Below, piece after piece: positions 14,866-22,856 of a stretch of DNA of 64,000 nt. The stretch is taken from positions 1-64,000 of the forward strand of contig JBBQBI010000013.1 in NCBI GenBank assembly GCA_038363005.1, written 5' to 3'. Both the position numbers and the translations under genes were made by a program. The DNA is from JAKOWB01 sp038363005. GTDB taxonomy: Bacteria > Pseudomonadota > Alphaproteobacteria > Kiloniellales > JACOMY01. How positions within the stretch are numbered: position 1 is the stretch's first letter; each line of letters starts with the position of its first letter. Below the pieces are notes generated by a model that did no database searches, was not told the origin of the DNA, and worked only from the letters and a program-made list of their open reading frames with translations.

Positions 14866-16172
14866 CCCCCTTCCACTACCAGGATGGCCAGCTCCACGTT
14901 GAGCAGCTGCCGCTTGCCCGCATCGCCGCGGCGGTCGGCACCCCGGTCTATGTCTATTCCAGCGCCAAGCTGACCGGCGCCTATCGCCGCTTCGCCGCTG
15001 CCCTGGCGGCGGAGGGCGTGACGGCCAGCATCTGCTACGCGCTGAAGGCCAATTCCAACCAGGCGGTGATCGCCACCTTCGCCGCCGAGGGCGCCGGCGC
15101 CGACGTGGTCAGCGAGGGCGAGCTGCGCCGCGCCCTGGCCGCCGGCGTGCCGCCGCAGAAGATCGTCTTCGCCGGGGTCGGCAAGACACCCGACGAGATG
15201 GCCTTCGCGCTGGAAACCGACATCCTGCAGTTCAACGTGGAGAGTCTACCGGAGCTGGAGGCGCTGTCCGCCGTCGCCAGCCGCCTGGGACGGGTCGCGC
15301 CGGTGGCGCTGCGGATCAATCCCGACGTCGACGCCAAGACGCACGAGAAGATCTCCACCGGCAAGGCGGAGAACAAGTTCGGCATCAACTACGACCAGGC
15401 CGCCGCGGTGGCGGCGCGCTGCGCCGCGCTGCCGGGCCTGGCGCTGGTCGGCCTGGCGGTGCACATCGGCTCGCAGCTCACCGACCTGGCGCCCTATCGC
15501 GCCGCCTTCGGGCGGCTGGCGGCGCTGTACCGCACGCTGCGCGAACAGGGCCATGCGCTGCAGCGCCTCGACCTCGGCGGCGGGCTGGGCATCGCCTATC
15601 GCGACGAGCAACCGCCACCGGTCGAGGCCTATGCCCGCGTGGTCGCCGAGGCCACCCGCGGCCTGGGCGCCCAGCTGATCTGCGAGCCCGGCCGCCACCT
15701 GGTGGGCAACGCCGGGGTGCTGCTGACCCGGGCGGTCTACGTCAAGCGCGGCAGCTCTCGCGCATTCGTGATCGTCGACGGCGCGATGAACGACCTGATC
15801 CGGCCGACGCTCTATGAGGCCTGGCACGACGTCGTGCCGGTGCTGCAGCCGGCCGACGACGCGCCGGTGGAGCGTTATGACATTGTCGGACCGATCTGCG
15901 AATCGGGCGATTTCTTCGCCAAGCAGCGGCCCCTGCCGCCGCTGGCGGCCGGCGACCTTATCGCGCTCTGCTCGGCCGGCGCCTACGGCGCGGTCATGGC
16001 CTCGACCTACAACACCCGGCCGCTGGTGCCAGAGGTGCTTGTCAAAGACGGGGCTTTCTTTGTGATCAGGCCGCGCCAAGATTATGCCACACTGATCGCC
16101 TTGGATCGTATGCCGCCCTGGCTCGCCGACGAGGAGCAGTCTCCTCCGCAGCGGGTCGCCCTGGGCGGCTAG
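14862..16172 (+). CDS. lysA: Diaminopimelate decarboxylase
   Basis: This 436-residue PLP enzyme of fold type III makes lysine from meso-diaminopimelate. The PLP-binding lysine is in CYALKANSNQ. The family blocks VHIGSQL, LDLGGGLGI, EPGRHLVGNAG and GPICESGDFF are all present, including the catalytic Cys of CESGD. It begins inside the stop of lptM (ATGA overlap). Length and ends match the family. Confidence 0.96.
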   Translation: MTPFHYQDGQLHVEQLPLARIAAAVGTPVYVYSSAKLTGAYRRFAAALAAEGVTASICYALKANSNQAVIATFAAEGAGADVVSEGELRRALAAGVPPQKIVFAGVGKTPDEMAFALETDILQFNVESLPELEALSAVASRLGRVAPVALRINPDVDAKTHEKISTGKAENKFGINYDQAAAVAARCAALPGLALVGLAVHIGSQLTDLAPYRAAFGRLAALYRTLREQGHALQRLDLGGGLGIAYRDEQPPPVEAYARVVAEATRGLGAQLICEPGRHLVGNAGVLLTRAVYVKRGSSRAFVIVDGAMNDLIRPTLYEAWHDVVPVLQPADDAPVERYDIVGPICESGDFFAKQRPLPPLAAGDLIALCSAGAYGAVMASTYNTRPLVPEVLVKDGAFFVIRPRQDYATLIALDRMPPWLADEEQSPPQRVALGG

Positions 16173-16237
16173 CGGCGTCCCTCGTCGGATCCCCGGGATC
16201 CGGCCGGCGCCGCCCTGACGGAGCGGAGCGCCGCCTG

Positions 16238-18691
16238 ATGGCCCGGAAGACGACGCCGACCGATCTTCAGCTACCGCTGACCCTGCGGCTGCGCCTCAAG
16301 GCGACCTGGGGCGGCCTGCTGTTGGAACGCCTGACCCGCGCCTTCTGGCCGGTGCTGGCGCTGCTGCTGCTGGCGCTGGCGGTGGCGCTGCTCGGCCTAC
16401 CGCAGGCGCTGCCGGGCTGGGCACACCTGGCGCTGCTGGTGCTCTTCGGCCTGGGGCTGCTGTGGCTGCTGTGGCAGGGCGCCCGGCAGCTGACCTGGCC
16501 GGCGGCGCGCCAGGCGCAGGACCGCGTCGAGCAGGCCAGCGGCCTGCCGCACCGCCCGCTGACCGCGGCGCTGGACCAGCTGCCGCCGCAGAACCGCGAT
16601 CCCTATTCCGCCGTGCTGTTCCGCCTGCACCGGACGCGTGCCCGGGCGCAGCTCGGCAAGCTGCGCGCGGCGCCGCCGCGCCCGGTGGTGGCGGGACGCG
16701 ACCCGCGGGGCCTGGGCGCCGCCGCGGCGCTGCTGCTGATCGTCGGCCTGGTGGTCGCCGGCGGCGACTGGGACCGCCGGCTGCTGGCGGCGACTGAGCC
16801 ACGCTTCGACGGCGCCGCCACGGTGCCGGCCAGCCTGGACGCCTGGCTCGACCCGCCGGACTACACCCGCCTGGCGCCGATCTACCTGGGTCCGCAGGCC
16901 GGCGACGAAGCCATCGTGGTGCCGGCCGGCAGCCAGCTGCTGGCCCAGGTGCAGGGCGGCGGCATGGCGCCGAACCTGGTGCTGGACGGCCAGGCGACGC
17001 CCTTCACCGAGACCAGCACCGGCCTGTGGAAGATCGACGCCACGCTGGAGGCCGGCGAGACCCTGAGCATCACCCAGGGCGGCGACACGCTGGGCCACTG
17101 GACGCTGCAGGTGCTGCCCGACCAGCCGCCGACCACCGATTTCCGCGAGCCGCCGGGCGCCACCGAGCGCCAGGCCCTGACGCTGAACTACGAGGCGGCC
17201 GACGACTATGGCCTGGCTGACGTCAAGCTGGAGATCCGCCGCGCCGACGATCCCACCATTGCGCCGCTGACGCTCGACCTAGCCGAGCTGGACGGCAACC
17301 GCAAGACCTTGACCGGCAAGACCTACAAGGACCTGACCGCCAACCTCTGGGCGGGCTTCGCCGTCGAGCTGACCCTGGTGGCAACCGACGAGACGGGCCA
17401 GGAGGGCCGCAGTGCCCCGGTCCGCATGCTGCTGCCCGAGCGCATCTTCATGCACCCGGTGGCACGCGCCCTGGTCGAGCTGCGCCGTCGCCTGACGGTG
17501 CAGCCCGAGGAGCGCCTGTCGATTGTCCGCGCGCTGGAGGACCTGTTCAACGTGCCGCGCGACTACGGCAACGATTCGGTGGTGGCGCTGGGCATGGCCA
17601 TGGCGGCCTCGCGCCTGCTGCACGACCGCGACGACACGGCGATCCCCAGCGTGCAGGAACTGCTGTGGGACCTGGCGCTGCGCCTGGAGGACGGCGACGT
17701 CTCGCAGATGGCGCAGCAGCTGCGCGACATCCAGGACCGCCTGATGGACGCGCTGGAGAACGGCGCCACCGATGAAGAGATCGAGGCGCTGATGGACGAG
17801 CTCGAGCAGGCCATGCAGCAGTACCTGCAGGCGCTGACCGAGCAGCTGCAGAAGCAGATCGAACAGGGCGCCGCGCCCATGCCGCTGCCGGAAGGCAGCG
17901 AGATGATCCAGGGCAGCGACCTGAAGAAGATGCTGGACCAGATGCGCGACCTGTCGAAGTCCGGCGCGCGCGAGCAGGCCATGCAGATGCTGCAGCAGCT
18001 GCAGCAGATGATGGAGAACCTGCAGGCCAATCCCATGGCGATGATGCAGAACGAGGCCATGCAGCAGGCGCTCGACATGATGCGCGACATGGAGCAGCTG
18101 CTGAAGCAGCAGCAGGAGCTGCTCGACCAGTCGCACCGCGAGGCGCAGGACGGCGACCAGAGCTACAACCAGCCACAAGGCAGCACCGACCAGCCGGGCA
18201 AGAAGCCGATGGAGGGCCAGGCCCAGAAGCAGGAGGAGCTGCGTCGCAAGCTGGGCGAGATGATGCGCGACATGGCCAACCAGCTGGGCGACATCCCGGA
18301 GAACATGGGCAACGCCGAGCAGGCCATGCGCGACGCCACCGGCGCGCTGCAGGAAGGCGACGCGGAAGGCGCCATCGGCCCGCAGACCGAAGTCATCGAC
18401 CAGCTGCAGCAGGGGCTGGACGAGATGACCCAGATGCTGCTCGACCAGTTCGGCCCGGTGCCTGGCCTGGGCCAGGGCCGCACCGGCGTGCGCCCGGGCG
18501 AAAGCCGCGACCCGCTGGGCCGCCGCTCCGGCGACGGCGCCACCGACGCGGTCGACAGCATCGACATCCCGGAGGCCGGCGAGCTCACCCGCTCGCGCGA
18601 GATCCTGGAGGAGCTGCGCCGCCGCCTGGGCGACCCCGACCGGCCGCCGCTGGAACGCGACTACATCGACCGGCTGCTGGAGCAGTTCTGA
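16238..18691 (+). CDS. TIGR02302/DUF4175-family large membrane protein
   Basis: This 817-residue protein has hydrophobic segments at about residues 28-50, 58-75 and 165-183, a long periplasmic middle region and an extremely Gln/Met-rich helical C-terminal half (about 480-720). The combination is that of the alphaproteobacterial TIGR02302 (DUF4175) family, whose function is unknown. It lies just downstream of lysA, its usual genomic place. A later GESRDPLGRRSGDG segment and a charged tail close the protein. Confidence 0.85.
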   Translation: MARKTTPTDLQLPLTLRLRLKATWGGLLLERLTRAFWPVLALLLLALAVALLGLPQALPGWAHLALLVLFGLGLLWLLWQGARQLTWPAARQAQDRVEQASGLPHRPLTAALDQLPPQNRDPYSAVLFRLHRTRARAQLGKLRAAPPRPVVAGRDPRGLGAAAALLLIVGLVVAGGDWDRRLLAATEPRFDGAATVPASLDAWLDPPDYTRLAPIYLGPQAGDEAIVVPAGSQLLAQVQGGGMAPNLVLDGQATPFTETSTGLWKIDATLEAGETLSITQGGDTLGHWTLQVLPDQPPTTDFREPPGATERQALTLNYEAADDYGLADVKLEIRRADDPTIAPLTLDLAELDGNRKTLTGKTYKDLTANLWAGFAVELTLVATDETGQEGRSAPVRMLLPERIFMHPVARALVELRRRLTVQPEERLSIVRALEDLFNVPRDYGNDSVVALGMAMAASRLLHDRDDTAIPSVQELLWDLALRLEDGDVSQMAQQLRDIQDRLMDALENGATDEEIEALMDELEQAMQQYLQALTEQLQKQIEQGAAPMPLPEGSEMIQGSDLKKMLDQMRDLSKSGAREQAMQMLQQLQQMMENLQANPMAMMQNEAMQQALDMMRDMEQLLKQQQELLDQSHREAQDGDQSYNQPQGSTDQPGKKPMEGQAQKQEELRRKLGEMMRDMANQLGDIPENMGNAEQAMRDATGALQEGDAEGAIGPQTEVIDQLQQGLDEMTQMLLDQFGPVPGLGQGRTGVRPGESRDPLGRRSGDGATDAVDSIDIPEAGELTRSREILEELRRRLGDPDRPPLERDYIDRLLEQF

Positions 18692-18776
18692 GGGTCCAGT
18701 CACCCGCCGACTTGTGCCGCTGCTGTCCGGCAGAGACACCTGGGCGCGTCACCGTTGGGGGTCTTCAGGAAATCCT

Positions 18777-18890
18777 GTCATCCCGGAAGCGGCGTAGCCG
18801 CTATCCGGGATCCATGGCGCCGCCCGCTCTGCAGTGCCGGGCCGCACGATGGGGCCCGGCTCTCCGCTGCGCTGCAGCCGGGATGACGAG
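18777..18890 (+). repeat. Palindromic intergenic repeat (REP/BIME-like), copy 2
   Basis: The element has GTCATCCCGGAAG and ATCCGGGATCCATGG at one end and GGGCCCGGCTC with GCCGGGATGACGAG at the other. It matches the architecture of the element at 8805-8926. It sits between the convergent TIGR02302 and zinc-ribbon genes. Confidence 0.75.
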
Positions 18891-18917
18891 CGAGACGCGA
18901 TAGCGGCAGAGGGGGCC

Positions 18918-19676
18918 CTACTGCACCGGCACGAAGCCGACCTGCACGTCGAGCTCGCCGCCGTAGTCGGGGTGCTCGTGCAGCGATTCGAAGCGCGTGG
19001 TGGCCCCGGGCGCCAGCGTCTTGGCGGTGGCCTCGAAATCCCAGGTCATCAGCTCGTTGCCGCTCTGGTCCAGTACGCGGGCACGCAGCACGGGAACCGC
19101 CAGCTCCTGGGCCGAGCGGTTGGCGATCTCGCCAGCCACCGCCAGCTTGCGCTCGCTGTCCACCAGGCGGCGGCCGAAGGTATAGTTGATGATCTCCAGC
19201 CGGCCTTCTTGCGGCGCCGCCACCTCGATGCCGAGCCAGGTATAGAGCTTGCCCAGCTCCGGCACCGCGGCGACGACCTTGTCGCGCCAGTACCAGCCGC
19301 CGCCAAGGATGGCGCCCAGCACCAGGAAGAACAGGAACCAGCCGACCATCAGGCCGCCGCCGCGCTTGCGGCGCTGGCGATAGGGCGCCACATCGCCCCG
19401 CCCGACGTCGCCGCGGGCAACGTCGCCGCGCCCGATGTCGCCGCGACTGAGCTCGCGCGGGTCGAAGCGCGGCTCCGGCGGCAGGGCGGCCGGCGCGTTC
19501 GACAGCAGGGCCGGATCGGGCAGCGCCTCGGACAGCTCCAGCGGCAGCTCTTCGACAGCCGGCATCTGGTGCCAGGAATAGGCGCAGCGGCCGCAGCGCA
19601 CCACGCGTCCCTCGGCGCCGAGCGCCTGATCGGCGACCCGGAAACGGGCCGAACAGGAGGGACAGGTGATGATCAT
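18918..19676 (-). CDS. Zinc-ribbon (MJ0042) / DUF3426 single-span membrane protein
   Basis: This 252-residue protein begins MIITCPSCSARF and continues to VVRCGRCAYSW, the two CxxC knuckles of an MJ0042-type zinc ribbon. A linker follows with four near-perfect five-residue repeats (GRGDV/ARGDV/GRGDI, about residues 78-98), then a basic patch, a transmembrane helix (about 110-130) and a DUF3426 beta domain outside. The start at 19676 is required by the zinc ribbon. It is divergent from ftsE. The function of the family is unknown. Confidence 0.85.
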   Translation of the reverse strand: MIITCPSCSARFRVADQALGAEGRVVRCGRCAYSWHQMPAVEELPLELSEALPDPALLSNAPAALPPEPRFDPRELSRGDIGRGDVARGDVGRGDVAPYRQRRKRGGGLMVGWFLFFLVLGAILGGGWYWRDKVVAAVPELGKLYTWLGIEVAAPQEGRLEIINYTFGRRLVDSERKLAVAGEIANRSAQELAVPVLRARVLDQSGNELMTWDFEATAKTLAPGATTRFESLHEHPDYGGELDVQVGFVPVQ

Positions 19677-19893
19677 GATACCCCGTGCCGCAAGGGTGAA
19701 TGCGCCGTTGGTTATACGGGCGCCCGGCTGCGCAGGCAAGCAAGCGCCGCAGTGGGGCGGGCCGGCGTCGGGCCAGGGGAAGATGGCCCACAAGGCCGCC
19801 ACAAAGCCCGGCAAGCTTTACCCTTGGCCGTGCCGCGTGCGATTCTGCCTGTCGGGTCAGCTGACGATTCGGTCAAGAGGAGACAGCTTCGCA

Positions 19894-20577
19894 ATGGTGC
19901 GTTTCGAGGACGTCGCGCTTGCCTATGGCGATGGTCCGGCGATCTTGCGCGACGTTGCCTTTGACCTGGACCCCGGCTCCTTCCACTTCGTGGTCGGCGC
20001 GTCGGGTGCCGGCAAGTCTTCGCTGCTGCGCCTGCTCTACCTGGCGCAGGAACCCAGCCAGGGCCGCATCATGCTGTTCGGCCGCGACACCCGCTCGCTC
20101 GACCGCAACGAGCGCGCGCTGGCGCGGCGGCGCATCGGCATGGTGTTCCAGGACTTCCGCCTGCTCGACCATCTGACGGCGATGGAGAACGTCGCCCTGC
20201 CGCTGCGCATCGCCGGGCATTTCGACGCCCAGGTCGACCGCCATGTCGCCGAGCTCTTGACCTGGGTCGGCCTGGCCGACCATCTGAACGCCTATCCGCC
20301 GACGCTGTCGGGCGGCCAGCAGCAGCGTGTCGCCATCGCCCGCGCGGTGATCGCGCGTCCCTCGCTGCTGCTCGCCGACGAGCCGACCGGCAACCTGGAC
20401 GACCGCATCGCGGTTCGCCTGCTCTATCTGTTCGAGGAGCTCAACAAGCTGGGCACCACGGTGATCATCGCCACCCACAACGAGCCGCTGGTGGCACGCT
20501 TCCAGCATCCGGTGCTGAAACTGCGCGAGGCGCGGATCGACCGCGTCGGCGCCGTCCGCCGCCGGCCGCGGGCCTGA
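19894..20577 (+). CDS. ftsE: Cell-division ATP-binding protein FtsE
   Basis: This 227-residue ABC ATPase works with FtsX to control septal peptidoglycan hydrolases. Walker A is GASGAGKSS, the signature LSGGQQQRVAIARA and Walker B SLLLADEPTGNLD are canonical. The ATG at 19894 gives the standard FtsE N-terminus (VRFEDVALAYG) and is preceded by AAGAGGAGA. Upstream in-frame codons continue but are not family sequence. ftsX follows after 18 bp. Confidence 0.94.
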   Translation: MVRFEDVALAYGDGPAILRDVAFDLDPGSFHFVVGASGAGKSSLLRLLYLAQEPSQGRIMLFGRDTRSLDRNERALARRRIGMVFQDFRLLDHLTAMENVALPLRIAGHFDAQVDRHVAELLTWVGLADHLNAYPPTLSGGQQQRVAIARAVIARPSLLLADEPTGNLDDRIAVRLLYLFEELNKLGTTVIIATHNEPLVARFQHPVLKLREARIDRVGAVRRRPRA

Positions 20578-20595
20578 GGGGGGAGGAGCCGCCGC

Positions 20596-21477
20596 ATGCT
20601 GTTCCGCCGCCCCACCGTGCCGCTGGACGAGGATTCGTCGGCCCGATTCCTGCCCTGGCTGGTCGCATTCATGGTCTTCCTGGCCTGCTTGGCGCTGGCC
20701 AGCGTCTTCGTGGTGGAGCGCGCGGCGGCGCGCTGGGACCGCGGCCTGAAGGGCCAGCTGACGGTGCAGATCCCGGCGCCGCCAGACGACAGCGAGCGCT
20801 CGGCCCGCATCGAGGCGGTGAGCCAGGTGCTGCAGAACACCCCCGGCGTGCGCGGCCTGTCGGTACTGACCCAGCAGGAGGTGGCGCGCCTGGTCGAACC
20901 CTGGCTGGGCGACGCCGCGCTGGCGGCCGAGCTGCCGCTGCCCGACCTGATCGCCGTCACGCTGGACGCCAGCCAGCCGCCCGACCTGGGCCGGCTGCAA
21001 CAGGCGCTGGAAGCGGCGGTGCCGGGGACCCGCGCCGACGACCACCAGCGCTGGCTGTCCAACCTGCTGAACCTTGCCAGCTCGATCAAGCTGGGGGCGC
21101 TGATCGTGGTCTGCCTGGTCGGCTTCGCTGCCGTGGTGACCGTCGTCTTCGTCACCCGCACCGGGTTGGAGATCCACCGCAAGGTGATCGAGCTGCTGCA
21201 CCTGATGGGCGCGCAGGACAGCTACATCGCCCGCGAGTTCCAGGGCCACGCGTTGAAGCTCGGCCTGCGCGGCGGCCTGTTCGGCTTCCTGCTGGCGGTC
21301 GCCGCGCTGTTCGGCCTGGGCTGGCTGGCCGGCCAGACCCAGGTGTCGCTGCTGCCACGCTTCGAGCTGGCCACACTGGACTGGATCCTGCTCGCCTTGC
21401 TGCCGATCCTGGCGGCGCTGATCGCCATGTGGACCGCGCGCGTGACCGTGCTGCGCACCCTGGTGCGGCTGAGCTGA
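20596..21477 (+). CDS. ftsX: Cell-division permease-like protein FtsX
   Basis: This 293-residue membrane protein has a first transmembrane helix at about 20-45, a periplasmic domain to about 165, and three further helices (about 170-195, 220-245 and 260-282). The cytosolic motif VIELLHLMGAQDSYIAREFQ is the conserved FtsX/MacB coupling region that contacts FtsE. Strong Shine-Dalgarno GGGAGGAG precedes the ATG. Confidence 0.9.
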   Translation: MLFRRPTVPLDEDSSARFLPWLVAFMVFLACLALASVFVVERAAARWDRGLKGQLTVQIPAPPDDSERSARIEAVSQVLQNTPGVRGLSVLTQQEVARLVEPWLGDAALAAELPLPDLIAVTLDASQPPDLGRLQQALEAAVPGTRADDHQRWLSNLLNLASSIKLGALIVVCLVGFAAVVTVVFVTRTGLEIHRKVIELLHLMGAQDSYIAREFQGHALKLGLRGGLFGFLLAVAALFGLGWLAGQTQVSLLPRFELATLDWILLALLPILAALIAMWTARVTVLRTLVRLS

Positions 21478-21481
21478 CGCC

Positions 21482-22063
21482 ATGGTGCTGCGCGCGCTTT
21501 CCGTCGCCGTCCTGATCCTGGCGCTGCTCGGCGCCGGCTTCGTGTGGTTCGCCGCCAACCTGCCGACTGGGCCGGAGCAGCCAGGCAGCAGCACCGATGC
21601 TGTCGTCGTGCTGACCGGCGGTGCCGAGCGCGTGGCGGAGGGCCTGCACCTGCTGGCCGCCGGCAAGGCGAAGATGCTGCTGGTCACCGGCGTGCACCCC
21701 GACGTCACCGTGGCCGAGCTGCTGGCGCTGGTGCCCGAAGTCCCGGCCGGCCTGGCCGATCGCGTGGTGCTGGGCTATGCCGCCGGCGACACCGCCGGCA
21801 ACGCCGCCGAGACCGCTGCCTGGATGGCGGCGCAGGGCTTCACCTCGCTGCGCCTGGTCACCGCCGCCTATCACATGCCGCGCAGCCTGCTGGAGTTCCA
21901 GCGCGCGCTGCCCGGCATGACCATCGTCGCCCACCCGGTGTTCCCGCCCGGTGTGAAGCAGGACAGCTGGTGGGACGATTCGGCGAGCACCGGTGTGCTG
22001 GTCGGCGAGTACCTGAAGTACCTGGTGGCGCTGCTCAGCGGCCCCTTCCGGCATACCACGTGA
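21482..22063 (+). CDS. YdcF/SanA (DUF218) family membrane protein
   Basis: This 193-residue protein has one N-terminal transmembrane helix and a periplasmic DUF218 domain. Family blocks are VVLTGGAERVAEGLHLL, NAAETAAWM and VTAAYHMPRSLLEFQRALPG. The family includes ElyC/SanA, which are linked to envelope and lipid-carrier maintenance. It begins four bases after ftsX and is followed at once by plsC, so a cell-envelope operon is likely. Confidence 0.85.
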   Translation: MVLRALSVAVLILALLGAGFVWFAANLPTGPEQPGSSTDAVVVLTGGAERVAEGLHLLAAGKAKMLLVTGVHPDVTVAELLALVPEVPAGLADRVVLGYAAGDTAGNAAETAAWMAAQGFTSLRLVTAAYHMPRSLLEFQRALPGMTIVAHPVFPPGVKQDSWWDDSASTGVLVGEYLKYLVALLSGPFRHTT

Positions 22064-22073
22064 GCCAGGCCCC

Positions 22074-22796
22074 ATGACCGTCCTGCGCTCGCTGCTGTTC
22101 AACCTCTACTTCGTCTGCTGGACCCTGCTGATCGGCCTGCTCTGCCTGCCGGTACTGCTGTGCGGCCCGCGCACCCTCAACGCCTTCGGCCGCTGGTGGG
22201 CCGGCACGATCCTGGGCGGGTTGCGGCTGATCTGCGGCCTGCGCGGCGACTTCCGCGGGCTGGAGCGCCTGCCGGCCGGCCCCTGCATCGTCGCCATGAA
22301 GCACCAGTCGGCCTGGGACACCCTGGCGGCGCCGCGGTTCCTCGCCGCTCCGGCCTTCGTGCTGAAGCGCGAGCTGCAGCGCATCCCGGTCTTCGGCTGG
22401 TACCTGGCGCGCTGCCACATGCTGCCGGTCGACCGCGCCGGCGGCGGCAAGGCGCTGAAGGACATGGTCGCCGCCGCCCAGGCCCGAGCCGCCGAGGGCC
22501 GCCCCGTGGTGATCTATCCGGAAGGCACGCGCCGCAACCCGGGCGACCCGCCGGCCTATCACCCCGGCGTCGTCGCGCTCTATCAGGCGCTCAACCTGCC
22601 GGTGGTGCCGGTGGCGCTGAATTCCGGCCTGTTCTGGCGCCGCCAGGCCTTCGCCAAGCGGCCCGGCCGCATCACTCTGGAGGTGCAGGAGACCATCCCT
22701 GCCGGCCTCGACCGCCGGGTCTTCATGCGCACGCTGCAGGAGCGCATCGAGGGGGCGAGCAACCGGCTGGCAGCGCTGCCGCCGCAGGGCGCATGA
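22074..22796 (+). CDS. plsC: 1-acylglycerol-3-phosphate O-acyltransferase
   Basis: This 240-residue acyltransferase makes phosphatidic acid in membrane lipid synthesis. The HX4D-type catalytic motif appears as MKHQSAWDT, and the substrate motif as IYPEGTRR. An N-terminal transmembrane segment (about 8-30) anchors it. It is the last gene of the ftsE-ftsX-ydcF-plsC string (10 bp after ydcF). Confidence 0.92.
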   Translation: MTVLRSLLFNLYFVCWTLLIGLLCLPVLLCGPRTLNAFGRWWAGTILGGLRLICGLRGDFRGLERLPAGPCIVAMKHQSAWDTLAAPRFLAAPAFVLKRELQRIPVFGWYLARCHMLPVDRAGGGKALKDMVAAAQARAAEGRPVVIYPEGTRRNPGDPPAYHPGVVALYQALNLPVVPVALNSGLFWRRQAFAKRPGRITLEVQETIPAGLDRRVFMRTLQERIEGASNRLAALPPQGA

Positions 22797-22821
22797 CGAC
22801 ATGAAGAACAAAAAAAGAACC

Positions 22822-22850
22822 TTGCCGAGCGCGCGCCGCCTCCCTACGCT
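22822..22850 (+). promoter_or_regulatory. Promoter of nrdJ, likely leaderless
   Basis: TTGCCG at 22822-22827 and TACGCT at 22845-22850 are separated by 17 bp. The expected start point is 22857, the first base of the nrdJ ATG. No Shine-Dalgarno and no room for a cobalamin riboswitch exist in the 60 bp between plsC and nrdJ. Confidence 0.6.
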
Positions 22851-22856
22851 TTTGCC

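Noticed and set aside
16173..16237. GGATCCCCGGGATCC palindrome between lysA and the TIGR02302 gene as a third REP copy
   Set aside because: It shares only the central CCGGGATCC with the two repeats. The outer GTCATCCCGG arms are missing, so it is too short to call.
22797..22856. Cobalamin riboswitch before nrdJ
   Set aside because: The gap is only 60 bp, contains a promoter ending at the ATG, and shows no B12-box-like sequence.
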